DNA from: Flavobacteriia bacterium
Lineage (GTDB): Bacteria > Bacteroidota > Bacteroidia > Flavobacteriales > Flavobacteriaceae
Direction of reading: 5' to 3'
Assembly (NCBI GenBank): GCA_011391075.1
Contig: JAABRF010000006.1
Span: forward strand, 1 to 64,000
DNA: 64,000 bases
Below, one piece after another: positions 45,801 through 54,011 of the stretch; positions within the stretch are counted from its first letter, which is position 1, and each line of letters begins with the position of its first letter. Made by a program: the position numbers and the translations under genes. Under the pieces are notes generated by a model that was not told the DNA's origin, made no database searches, and was given only the letters and a program-made list of their open reading frames with translations.

Positions 45801-46448
45801 TTATTTTTTAAGTTTTACTTCAAATCCAATTTCAAATTGGTCGTTGATGAATTTATCTTTTAAATTATCAAAGAATTTTTTAGATCCATATTTAACATCA
45901 AATTCAGTTCTGTCAACTTTGAAAGGCGCAGCTTTTAGTGTAGTAACACCCTCTTTTTCAGAAACTGATACTGGAATTGAAATAGGTTTGGTGATACCTT
46001 TAATCGTTAAATCTCCTTTTAAGCTTTTTCCGTCAAATGCTGAAAACTTAAAAGTCGCTGTAGGATTGTTAGCCACGTCAAAGAAATCGGGGCTAGTTAA
46101 ATGTCCAGCTAATTTTCCATTGTCTTCATTATCAGCAGGAATGTCCAAAACTTTTAAAGTAGCCATGTCAATTACAAATACACCTTGTTTGATACCGGTA
46201 CTATCAGCAATAACAGCACCTTCTTTCAATTGTAATGAACCATTATGGGTTCCGGTAGGCTTAAATCCTTTCCAAGTTAACGTTGAATTGGCTACATCGG
46301 CAGTATGAGTAGCGCCTTCTAAAAGAACTGGAGCTACCACTTCTACTATAGGAGCAGTTTCTTCAACAATAGGCTCTGTCTTTTTTTCTGATTTACAAGA
46401 ACTTACAAATAATGCAACGATGGTTGCGGGAATTAAAAAATTTTTCAT
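45801..46448 (-). CDS. YceI-family lipoprotein
   Basis: This 215-residue protein has a lipobox (LFVSSC, Cys at about 18), a Glu/Val/Pro-rich linker (EKKTEPIVEETAPIVEVV) and a YceI lipocalin-like domain. Recognisable pieces are NSTLTWKGFKPTGTHNG at its start and KGDLTIKGITKPI. YceI proteins bind polyisoprenoids or other lipids in the periplasm; the ligand here is unknown. A -7 box at 46480-46487 gives a leader of about 28 nt. Confidence 0.88.
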   Translation of the reverse strand: MKNFLIPATIVALFVSSCKSEKKTEPIVEETAPIVEVVAPVLLEGATHTADVANSTLTWKGFKPTGTHNGSLQLKEGAVIADSTGIKQGVFVIDMATLKVLDIPADNEDNGKLAGHLTSPDFFDVANNPTATFKFSAFDGKSLKGDLTIKGITKPISIPVSVSEKEGVTTLKAAPFKVDRTEFDVKYGSKKFFDNLKDKFINDQFEIGFEVKLKK

Positions 46449-46479
46449 GTGTTTAATCTAGTTTTAGTTATTAGATGTG

Positions 46480-46487
46480 CAAACATA
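46480..46487 (-). promoter_or_regulatory. -7 box of the YceI gene
   Basis: Minus strand TATGTTTG, matching TAnnTTTG, 31 bases before the ATG at 46448. Confidence 0.5.
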
Positions 46488-46568
46488 AATATTTAATTGT
46501 TAACTAAATTCTAAAACTGTATCGATTTTTTTGATACATAAATTACTTAATTGTATTGTTTAAACTAT

Positions 46569-48575
46569 TTATTTTTTAACTAAGACGATTTTTTCAGCTT
46601 GTTTTTTTATAATATCTCTGTAAAAATCTTTGATAATGGTATATTGTCCAGCTTGAATAACCGGTTCATTGATAACAATACTTGATTCTATCAAAATGAT
46701 TTGTTCGTTTTGAACGAATTTATACACAAATGCACCCAAATTTTGAGGTAATAATATTTCTGTTGATTCCGGCATTGATTCAATGGTGTAATTTTCAGGA
46801 ATAGTCAAATTGATGGTAACGGCATTTACAAATGGTTTGTTAAAAAAAATGGGATAATCTCTTTGCTCCAAGGTAAATGGATTTTTAGTTCTTTGATAAA
46901 AAAACATCGGACTTATATATGTTTTTCCGGATATTTCTTCAAAATAGGATTCTGTTTCAAATTTGATAGATTCATTGATGTCTTTCTCCAAATCTTCAAG
47001 ATTATTAATTCTAGCATCTAAAACATCAATATTTTCATATTCTTCATTGAGTTCTTCAATAATTTTCTCTTTTGTTTTGCCAATCATATTATTACGATAA
47101 TTCATTGCAAAACTCAAATTCAAAATTTTTCGGACATTTCCTTCAAAACCACTTTCAGTAAATTTCAAATTGGTAACTATTTTTGAAATGGAATGTTTTT
47201 GGGCATACAATTTAATCCAATCCGATTTCCCGTCGGGTTTTATTTCTCTTCCATTAAAGTTTAATGCTGATTCAGGTAAAACATTAGGAACCGTAAATAT
47301 TTTAGAGGCATCCAATAAAATTGTACCATCGACAGTTTTAACGGATGCAACTACATAATTGAAAGCTTGTCTTGAAGGAAAATAAGGAATTCCATTGGAA
47401 ACTGTACTTATTAAAACAGGATTGGCATCAAAACCGGCTTCTCTTAACATACTTATCAAATTCAAATTAATATCAGCCACATTACCTAAACCTTCTTTAT
47501 ATGCTTTTTTCACCCCTAAATCGGTATAAAAACTATTAAATTCATTCCATCTAATTTTGGTTTTAATATGTTTAAAAATAGCATTTATTTTATCCATTTC
47601 TGTAATTTTACCTTCCAAAATGCCAGGTAAATCAGCAATAAAATGTGACTTTTCTTTGAGTTCTTTTCCAAAATCTTCGCTTTCGTTGATTTTCTTCGCA
47701 ACAGCTTCCCAATCGTTGGATAAGGTTTCAATATTGGAACCCGGAAATTTGGTTACAGATAATTCAAACAATATTCCTGCAGCATAATTATCAATGTTTC
47801 CGGCATAAGGTTCTTCCTTTAATGAAGGCACATTTAACATGTCAATTTTATAAACAGCTTCATTAAAAGTTACTGAACTTTGTACTCTTTCTGTTTTGTA
47901 TCCAAGACGACCATTATCATATCTTTGGTTATAAGATAAATCGAGGGTTCTATTCTTTTTGGATTGTTGAAGTGGTACATTTAAATAACCTTTTGTGTTG
48001 GTATTAAAAATTAGATATTCAGGTATAGTGATGTTTACAGCGTTTTTATAAATTGGAATCTCTGTTTGTAAAACAACTTCATCCAATTTTGAATAAAAAG
48101 GACATTTAACAGAATATTCCCATTCTAAAACAGCCCCTTCTTTTAAATTGGGCATGGTGAATTTTTTTTGACTCCAATATTTATTGGTTTTTTCCAAAAA
48201 AACCGCATCATTTTCAAGTTTGGTTTTAACAATATTACCATTTTCTAAATTATAAGTTGCCCCTTTTAATGACATAACTTCCTCGTTTTCAGAGTTAGCT
48301 TGGTACAAAGGAATAATATGAGATGCATAATCATATCCTTCTTTGTTGTAAATTTTAATTCTTGTAAAATATTCATTTACAATATAAAAACCTTTTGATT
48401 CTTCATATTCAAAATGAGTAAATCTCTCTTTGTACAAAATGGCTGCTGAAGCAGTAGAATCAATCGCACAAGTTGTTTCTTTTAATTCATCGATACTAAC
48501 TTTTCCAAACTTGTAGGTTTGTGCATTCGCAAAAGTAATGTTCAGTAAAAAAAAGGTGATTAATAATTTTTTCAT
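46569..48575 (-). CDS. DUF3857/transglutaminase-like secreted protein (copy 1)
   Basis: This 668-residue protein has a signal peptide (ANAQ), a DUF3857 beta-domain (about 55-230) and a transglutaminase-core region (about 270-420, INAIFKHIKTKIRWNE through NYVVASVKTVDGTILLDAS). A C-terminal DUF3858-like beta domain follows. The usual catalytic Cys region reads LGNVADINLNLISMLREAG, with Asn/Ala where YGxCxD is normal, so it may be inactive. It is paralogous to the next upstream gene on the same strand. Function in this phylum is unknown. Confidence 0.82.
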   Translation of the reverse strand: MKKLLITFFLLNITFANAQTYKFGKVSIDELKETTCAIDSTASAAILYKERFTHFEYEESKGFYIVNEYFTRIKIYNKEGYDYASHIIPLYQANSENEEVMSLKGATYNLENGNIVKTKLENDAVFLEKTNKYWSQKKFTMPNLKEGAVLEWEYSVKCPFYSKLDEVVLQTEIPIYKNAVNITIPEYLIFNTNTKGYLNVPLQQSKKNRTLDLSYNQRYDNGRLGYKTERVQSSVTFNEAVYKIDMLNVPSLKEEPYAGNIDNYAAGILFELSVTKFPGSNIETLSNDWEAVAKKINESEDFGKELKEKSHFIADLPGILEGKITEMDKINAIFKHIKTKIRWNEFNSFYTDLGVKKAYKEGLGNVADINLNLISMLREAGFDANPVLISTVSNGIPYFPSRQAFNYVVASVKTVDGTILLDASKIFTVPNVLPESALNFNGREIKPDGKSDWIKLYAQKHSISKIVTNLKFTESGFEGNVRKILNLSFAMNYRNNMIGKTKEKIIEELNEEYENIDVLDARINNLEDLEKDINESIKFETESYFEEISGKTYISPMFFYQRTKNPFTLEQRDYPIFFNKPFVNAVTINLTIPENYTIESMPESTEILLPQNLGAFVYKFVQNEQIILIESSIVINEPVIQAGQYTIIKDFYRDIIKKQAEKIVLVKK

Positions 48576-48654
48576 GTGTTTATAATTTTTTTAAAGTTTT
48601 GATAATTTGTTAAATAAGAAAAATAAGTTATTAGGTTATTGAGTTATTAGTCCC

Positions 48655-48678
48655 AAAAGCTATCGGGATTTCGGTAAG
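48655..48678. repeat. Dispersed palindromic motif, degraded copy
   Basis: AAAAGCTATCGGGATTTCGG between the two DUF3857 genes resembles the CGATAGCTATCGGGA element also seen near 15790. The rest of this 258-base gap is AT-rich without clear structure. Confidence 0.4.
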
Positions 48679-48833
48679 GTGAGATTATAAATTTTTTTTA
48701 GTTATAATAATATTGTAATTAATAGATAATCTATTGGCTATTTTACATCAAGTTTCACAGCCCTATACCTCGCCCATTTCGTGGTATCGGCACATTCATA
48801 TATGGTAAAATTTTCTATATTAATTATGTCAAT

Positions 48834-50738
48834 CTATTTTTTATTTACTAAAATTTTCATTTCATCATATTTCTTTAAATCTTTCCTAAATTTTCTATAT
48901 TCCTCATATTTTTCCTTTGGATAAATGCCATTGTAAACAATAATACTTCGTTTATATACAAGAATCTGCTCTGTTTCTTTTTCAATGGAAAAAGAATAGA
49001 TTCCAAAATCAGTTTCAATAGAAACGGAAGTGGGCAAATCTGAGACTACATAATTTTCTGGTAGTTGAATTTTATATTGATCAACATCTTTAAAACTATT
49101 TTTAATTTCAAACGGCATTTTTCTATTATTTACTTTTGGGGGTACATAATCTAATCTGTTAAAGGCATTGGGAGAAAATAAAATACTAGCATCGGGATTG
49201 ATTACGGCATAATTGGTTGCAGACAAGAGTATATTCTCTTCATATCTCTTCAACTCACGATTGTTGTACACTTTTATTGATTCGATCGTAATGTTGTTGA
49301 TATGATCATAATGATTTTTAATTAGTTCATCTAGTTCATTAGGTTGTTTTCCGTCAAAATCTTGGAGATGATTTGAATACTGATTACCAAAGGATTTAAT
49401 TTCAATTTTAGCGTTTAAAGTTCCTTTATCATCTAAACTATAATGAACAATTTGATCTTGTCTGTTTTCTTCGGGTAAATAAGCAGGAGTATGAATGATT
49501 TTTCCCCCTTGTGGAGTTAGACTTAGTACATCTCTATCTTCAGTAAAATCGTTTTTTATCCCAAATGGGATTTTTTGACTGGTGCATTCCAAATATATGC
49601 TGTCTTTTTCCATTGGCAGAATTAAAAAAACGTGATTACCTTGAACGGAAACCAAATCCTTTTCAATATTTCTTTTTGGATTTCCGGCGTGAACAGCTGT
49701 ATAATATGCCGGAACATCAGCAACTTCCAAAAGGGATTTAGTATAATAAGTCAAGGCTTTACAATCACCATATGACAATCTATCCACGTCATCTGTATAC
49801 ATAGGCATCCATCCACCTACGCCAATTTGAACACTGATGTATCGGGTTTTATTTTGAACATATTCGTATACTATTTTGGCTCTTTCTTTAGGGTCAGCGA
49901 CCCCTTCAACCATGTTCTTAATTTGAGTTTTGGTTTCTTCTGAGAGGTTGTTGCGAGATGCTAACAATTTGTCTTGCATCCATATTCCGAATTCTTCCCA
50001 AGATTCCGCTTGACCATCTACCCCTGCTAAATTAAATTTATTTATGGCAAAATTCACATGAGGAACTATTTCCCTAAAAGAGGGGCTCATTTCTTCGTAT
50101 TTAAGCGGTGGAGTGTTTGATAAGGTATAGTTCAATCTTTGAGGCAAAACTTGAGATTTGATATTGAAACCCAAAATATTATTCTCTAACTGTTGAACTT
50201 TAAATTCTTTCGGGAATATTAATGAGTATGAGCTACTTAAAACACCGGTATCATATCCCCTCATTGGAAACCAAGAATTAATAAATGCTGTATTGGAAGT
50301 GCTAAGCTCATACTCATACACCATTGTAAAAGGGTAAGTTACAGGAGTGTAGTCAAAGTGTATGAGTCTGTTGTCTGAATATATAGAGAAACCATCAACA
50401 GCTGCATAATCCATGAACTCGCTTCTTTTTACTTTCTTCAATACATTCCCTAAGGCATCGTAATAAATCAATGTTACATTGTTGATTTTTTGATGTTTAT
50501 CATAATCAATGCTAGGGCTTGCCCATTCTTGAGCATTTTTATTAAAAATAGTAACAGCTGTTTTTTGTGAAATATTCATACTGCGTTGATTGAGTATTTC
50601 AATAGTAGTATTATCATAAATCACTACGGCATCAGCATTTGTCTTAATGCTATCAGGGATAAAAGATACACTATAATTTTGGGCAGAAATAATCCATTGG
50701 GATACAACAAGCAAAGCAAGAGCAATTGTTTTTTTCAT
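48834..50738 (-). CDS. DUF3857/transglutaminase-like secreted protein (copy 2)
   Basis: This 634-residue protein has a signal peptide (MKKTIALALLV... ISAQ), DUF3857, a transglutaminase core and a C-terminal beta domain, in the same order as the neighbouring copy. Here the catalytic motif is present: LSYGDCKALTYYTKSLLEVA contains the YGDC cysteine, with a later His in VQGNHVFLIL and an acidic residue following. It should be a functional transglutaminase/protease-like enzyme in the periplasm or on the surface. The start at 50738 is chosen over ATG 50747 and GTG 50753 because a -7 box ends at 50761, which would leave almost no leader for the longer forms. Confidence 0.82.
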   Translation of the reverse strand: MKKTIALALLVVSQWIISAQNYSVSFIPDSIKTNADAVVIYDNTTIEILNQRSMNISQKTAVTIFNKNAQEWASPSIDYDKHQKINNVTLIYYDALGNVLKKVKRSEFMDYAAVDGFSIYSDNRLIHFDYTPVTYPFTMVYEYELSTSNTAFINSWFPMRGYDTGVLSSSYSLIFPKEFKVQQLENNILGFNIKSQVLPQRLNYTLSNTPPLKYEEMSPSFREIVPHVNFAINKFNLAGVDGQAESWEEFGIWMQDKLLASRNNLSEETKTQIKNMVEGVADPKERAKIVYEYVQNKTRYISVQIGVGGWMPMYTDDVDRLSYGDCKALTYYTKSLLEVADVPAYYTAVHAGNPKRNIEKDLVSVQGNHVFLILPMEKDSIYLECTSQKIPFGIKNDFTEDRDVLSLTPQGGKIIHTPAYLPEENRQDQIVHYSLDDKGTLNAKIEIKSFGNQYSNHLQDFDGKQPNELDELIKNHYDHINNITIESIKVYNNRELKRYEENILLSATNYAVINPDASILFSPNAFNRLDYVPPKVNNRKMPFEIKNSFKDVDQYKIQLPENYVVSDLPTSVSIETDFGIYSFSIEKETEQILVYKRSIIVYNGIYPKEKYEEYRKFRKDLKKYDEMKILVNKK

Positions 50739-50760
50739 ATTATTCATTTTCACCTTTTGG

Positions 50761-50768
50761 CAAAATTA
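50761..50768 (-). promoter_or_regulatory. -7 box of the DUF3857 gene
   Basis: Minus strand TAATTTTG, a TAnnTTTG match. Transcription would start near 50756. Confidence 0.5.
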
Positions 50769-50834
50769 TTATTTGGGTAAACTATTCTTCAAAACTTCCG
50801 TAAAAATAAAAAATATTTTTTATTTAAAACATGA

Positions 50835-51287
50835 TTATTCTCTATTTTTAGAATCAATACAGATTGTAACGGGTCCATCATTAACAAAATCTAGCATCAT
50901 ATGTGCTCCAAAAACACCTGTTTGAATCTTCTTTCCTAATTTTAGTTCCAAATTCATAATAAATTGTTCGTAAAGTGGTAAGGCTATTTCTGGCCGAGCC
51001 GCTCTAATATATGAAGGCCTATTTCCTTTTTTGGTGCTTGCATGAAGGGTAAATTGACTTACTAATAGTATTTCTCCTTTAATATCCATAATTGAAAAAT
51101 TCATGATGTCATTTTCATCATTAAAAATTCTTAAATTGGATATTTTGGCACAAAGCCATTCAATATCTTCATGCGTATCTTCATTTTCAATACCTAATAA
51201 AATCAACAATCCGCAATCTATCTTAGCAAATTGGTTTTGGTCCACAATAACAGATGCTTTCGAAACTCTTTGAATAACCGTTCTCAT
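50835..51287 (-). CDS. dtd: D-aminoacyl-tRNA deacylase
   Basis: This 150-residue protein has the two conserved DTD motifs: SQFTLHASTKKGNRPSY and NDGPVTI (the GP cis-proline element). It hydrolyses D-amino acids from mischarged tRNA. Length is exactly typical. It is 27 bases downstream of rsgA on the same strand and is probably co-transcribed with it. Confidence 0.95.
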   Translation of the reverse strand: MRTVIQRVSKASVIVDQNQFAKIDCGLLILLGIENEDTHEDIEWLCAKISNLRIFNDENDIMNFSIMDIKGEILLVSQFTLHASTKKGNRPSYIRAARPEIALPLYEQFIMNLELKLGKKIQTGVFGAHMMLDFVNDGPVTICIDSKNRE

Positions 51288-51313
51288 GGTAATTATTGTT
51301 TTCTCTCACTTTT

Positions 51314-52234
51314 TTATCTATACGTTTCGTCTTCTTCCAACATCTGCAGATAGCTTGTATATCTTGAATAGGCAATATCTCCATTTTCAACTGCCTCTAT
51401 CACAGCACATTTGGGTTCGTTTTCATGTATACAATTGTAGTATTTACACTTCCCTTGTAAGGCAAAAATCTCTGGAAAAAAATGACTCACTTCCTCTTTT
51501 GAAAAATCGACCAAACCATATCCTTTAATTCCCGGAGTATCTATAATATAACCACCGAAACTTAAAGCAAACATTTCAGCAAAAGTTGTGGTGTGTTGAC
51601 CTTGATTGTGTGCGTCAGAAATGGGTTTTGTTTTTAAATTTAACCCTGGTTCTACCGCATTGATTAAGGTAGATTTCCCAACACCCGAATGTCCCATAAA
51701 AAGCGTGGTTTTATCCATCATCAGCTCCTGAACTTGTTTGATATTGATCCCTTTTTCAGCTGAAATATCCAAACATAAATACCCTATTTTTTCATACAAT
51801 AATTTGAGTTCTTCCTTTTCTTGTAACTGATAGTCATCGTAGATATCAATCTTATTAAACAGAAGAATCGCCGGAATTCTATACGCTTGGGCGGTAGCCA
51901 AAAAACGATCGATAAATGCAGGGAAAGTTTGAGGATTTTGCAGCGTTATCAAAATAAAGGCAAGATCAATATTGGCAGCAATAATATGCGTTTGCTTGGA
52001 TAAATTAACCGACTTGCGAATGAGGTAGTTTTTGCGAGGATTTATTTTACGAATGATGCCTGTTTCACTTTCCGGTTCCATGTCATAATGAACCACGTCG
52101 CCTACCGCCACCGGATTGGTGCTTTTTATTCCATCCAAGCGAAATTTACCCACAATACGACAATCGATTATCTTTCCTTCTTCTGAACGAACTTTATACC
52201 AGCTTCCCGTAGATTTAATCACAATTCCTTGCAT
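51314..52234 (-). CDS. rsgA: Ribosome small-subunit GTPase
   Basis: This 306-residue protein has an N-terminal OB fold, a circularly permuted GTPase with G4 LLFNKIDIYD before G1 GHSGVGKST (near 180) and G3 DTPGIKGYG, and a C-terminal zinc site with three Cys and one His (CKYYNCIHENEPKC). RsgA matures and checks the 30S subunit. It is first of a two-gene unit with dtd. The sequence before the ATG (TACTTTTA, then four bases) is a near match to a -7 box at the leaderless position. Confidence 0.96.
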   Translation of the reverse strand: MQGIVIKSTGSWYKVRSEEGKIIDCRIVGKFRLDGIKSTNPVAVGDVVHYDMEPESETGIIRKINPRKNYLIRKSVNLSKQTHIIAANIDLAFILITLQNPQTFPAFIDRFLATAQAYRIPAILLFNKIDIYDDYQLQEKEELKLLYEKIGYLCLDISAEKGINIKQVQELMMDKTTLFMGHSGVGKSTLINAVEPGLNLKTKPISDAHNQGQHTTTFAEMFALSFGGYIIDTPGIKGYGLVDFSKEEVSHFFPEIFALQGKCKYYNCIHENEPKCAVIEAVENGDIAYSRYTSYLQMLEEDETYR

Positions 52235-52347
52235 GAGGTAAAAGTATGAAATTCCAAAAAACTAATCGCTTATTCTCAACAAAAAACCGAATATTTAGGG
52301 GTAAACATTCCATATTCGGTATTCTTTTATAAGGTAAAAAGGAAAAA

Positions 52348-53460
52348 CTATGCTTTGGCTAGTTTTTTATCATAAGCTCCAGTACCCAATTGGTTTAACA
52401 AAACAAAATGACTTCTCAGTGCTCCAAAAAATGTTTTGTGTTGTCTGTATGCTACACCGTATTCGGCAGCTGTTTCTCTTACAATTTTCGAAATTTTATT
52501 ATAATGAATGTGGCAAACATTGGGAAATAAATGGTGTTCGATTTGATAATTCAAACCACCTATAAACCAAGAAAATAATTTACTTCCATGTGCGTAATTG
52601 GAAGTGGTTTGCATTTGATGTATCGCCCAATTATTATCAATTCGCATATCATCATCGGGAGCAAAGAAACTAGAGTCTTCTACTACGTGAGCCGGCTGAA
52701 AAATCAGGGCCAACGCCAATCCGGTTATAAAATGCATAATCATAAAACCGATCAAAATGTGAAACCAAGCAACTGGAATCAAAATTAAGGGTAAAACGAT
52801 AAACAAACCTATGTACCAAAGTTTGTTTATAATTACTTCCACAATTGCTTTTTTCAAAGTAATATCTTGGGTAGAAAGTAATTTCTTCTTGTTGTATCGA
52901 GCCAATTGTTCGAAATCCTTACTGATTAACCAATAAATACTCATCAGTGAATAGAAAAATGGTGCATAAAATGCTTGAAATCTATGCATCCATTTCCTCT
53001 TTTGAAGTGGTGAAAAACGCATCAATTTGGTTTGAATGTCTTCATCAAAACCATCGATGTTGGTATAAGAATGGTGCAATACATTGTGTTGAATACGCCA
53101 ATTCAAATGGTAACCTCCTAAAAAATTGAGCATAAACCCAAGTGATTTATTGACCCACTTCTTTTTAGAATAGGCTCCATGATTGGCATCGTGCATGATA
53201 GACAATCCTATTCCCGACATACCCAACCCCATCAAAACCCACATCAAGTATACCATAGGAACAGTTTGAATCAATCCTGTTAACATCAGGATCCAAGGAA
53301 TAAAATACAAAGACAGCATAAAAACTGTTTTGAATTTCATTTTGGCATTTGCAAATCTAGTAATCTGATTTTCATCAAAATAGTTATTTACTCTATCTCT
53401 TAAAACTTTAAAAAAATCAGGTTGAATTTGGGTGTTGAATTTGACTTTTGAGACTCTCAT
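52348..53460 (-). CDS. Membrane fatty-acid desaturase
   Basis: This 370-residue acyl-lipid/acyl-CoA desaturase has the three histidine boxes HDANH (near 88), HNVLHH (near 125) and QIEHHLFP (near 308), which hold the di-iron centre, and about four membrane helices. The QIEHH form of the third box is that of front-end/linoleoyl-type desaturases. The ATG at 53460 is chosen because related proteins begin shortly before the FFKVLRDRVN segment; an ATG at 53502 would add 14 residues. It is monocistronic and probably adjusts membrane fluidity. Confidence 0.92.
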   Translation of the reverse strand: MRVSKVKFNTQIQPDFFKVLRDRVNNYFDENQITRFANAKMKFKTVFMLSLYFIPWILMLTGLIQTVPMVYLMWVLMGLGMSGIGLSIMHDANHGAYSKKKWVNKSLGFMLNFLGGYHLNWRIQHNVLHHSYTNIDGFDEDIQTKLMRFSPLQKRKWMHRFQAFYAPFFYSLMSIYWLISKDFEQLARYNKKKLLSTQDITLKKAIVEVIINKLWYIGLFIVLPLILIPVAWFHILIGFMIMHFITGLALALIFQPAHVVEDSSFFAPDDDMRIDNNWAIHQMQTTSNYAHGSKLFSWFIGGLNYQIEHHLFPNVCHIHYNKISKIVRETAAEYGVAYRQHKTFFGALRSHFVLLNQLGTGAYDKKLAKA

Positions 53461-53780
53461 CAAATAGTGTGAATTAAAATTAATAGCTACAAATGAAGTC
53501 ATTTAATATGGATAAATCACTAAAATATTGTTAAAGAATCAATTATAGTTAGATTCATGGAATTAATTTAAGTGTTAATGAATTTTTTTAAGCTTTTCAC
53601 TTTATCCATATAGCAATCGAAATTAGCAATATTTAAATCAAACCAGTTGAATACAGATCGCTTAGGTGTATAAAAAAGTTTTCCCTTTATTTTGAGTCAT
53701 CTTTTAATTATTTCATGCATAAAATGAAATATTGTTTTGTATTATTAAAAAAAATTCTATATTTGCAACCGCTTAAAGCA
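53461..53780. other. Intergenic region before tRNA-Asp
   Basis: This is AT-rich DNA between the desaturase start and tRNA-Asp. The only clear element is the tRNA promoter at 53737-53765. No other structure was recognised. Confidence 0.5.
53737..53765 (+). promoter_or_regulatory. Promoter of tRNA-Asp
   Basis: TTG at 53737-53739 and TATATTTG at 53758-53765, 18 bases apart, 15 bases before the mature tRNA. It matches the Bacteroidota consensus. Confidence 0.75.
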
Positions 53781-53854
53781 GGTTTGGTAGTTCAGTTGGT
53801 TAGAATACGTGCCTGTCACGCACGGGGTCGCGGGTTCGAGTCCCGTCCAGACCG
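53781..53854 (+). tRNA. tRNA-Asp (GTC)
   Basis: Acceptor GGTTTGG/CCAGACC, D-arm AGTTCAGTTGGTTAGAAT, anticodon GTC in GCCTGTCACGC, T-arm GCGGGTTCGAGTCCCGT, discriminator G73. CCA is not encoded. It is a single-gene unit with its own promoter and terminator. Confidence 0.96.
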
Positions 53855-53856
53855 CA

Positions 53857-53885
53857 AAGCTCTTCAGAAATGAGGAGCTTTTTTG
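53857..53885 (+). terminator. Terminator of tRNA-Asp
   Basis: AAGCTC pairs with GAGCTT (bulged inner stem CTTC/GAGG) followed by T6, starting three bases after the mature tRNA end. Confidence 0.75.
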
Positions 53886-54011
53886 TTTTAATATATTTGT
53901 CTAGATGTATTGTACCTTTATTATTAAAGTAAAAATTAATAAAAACAAAAAAGTACATTACAAGTGATATATCCAAAGCAATGATCTCTAATTATTTGAG
54001 ACATATACAAA

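Noticed and set aside
45724-46308. 194-residue plus-strand open frame
   Set aside because: Antisense shadow of the YceI gene; it begins inside the Lrp gene end and crosses the terminator.
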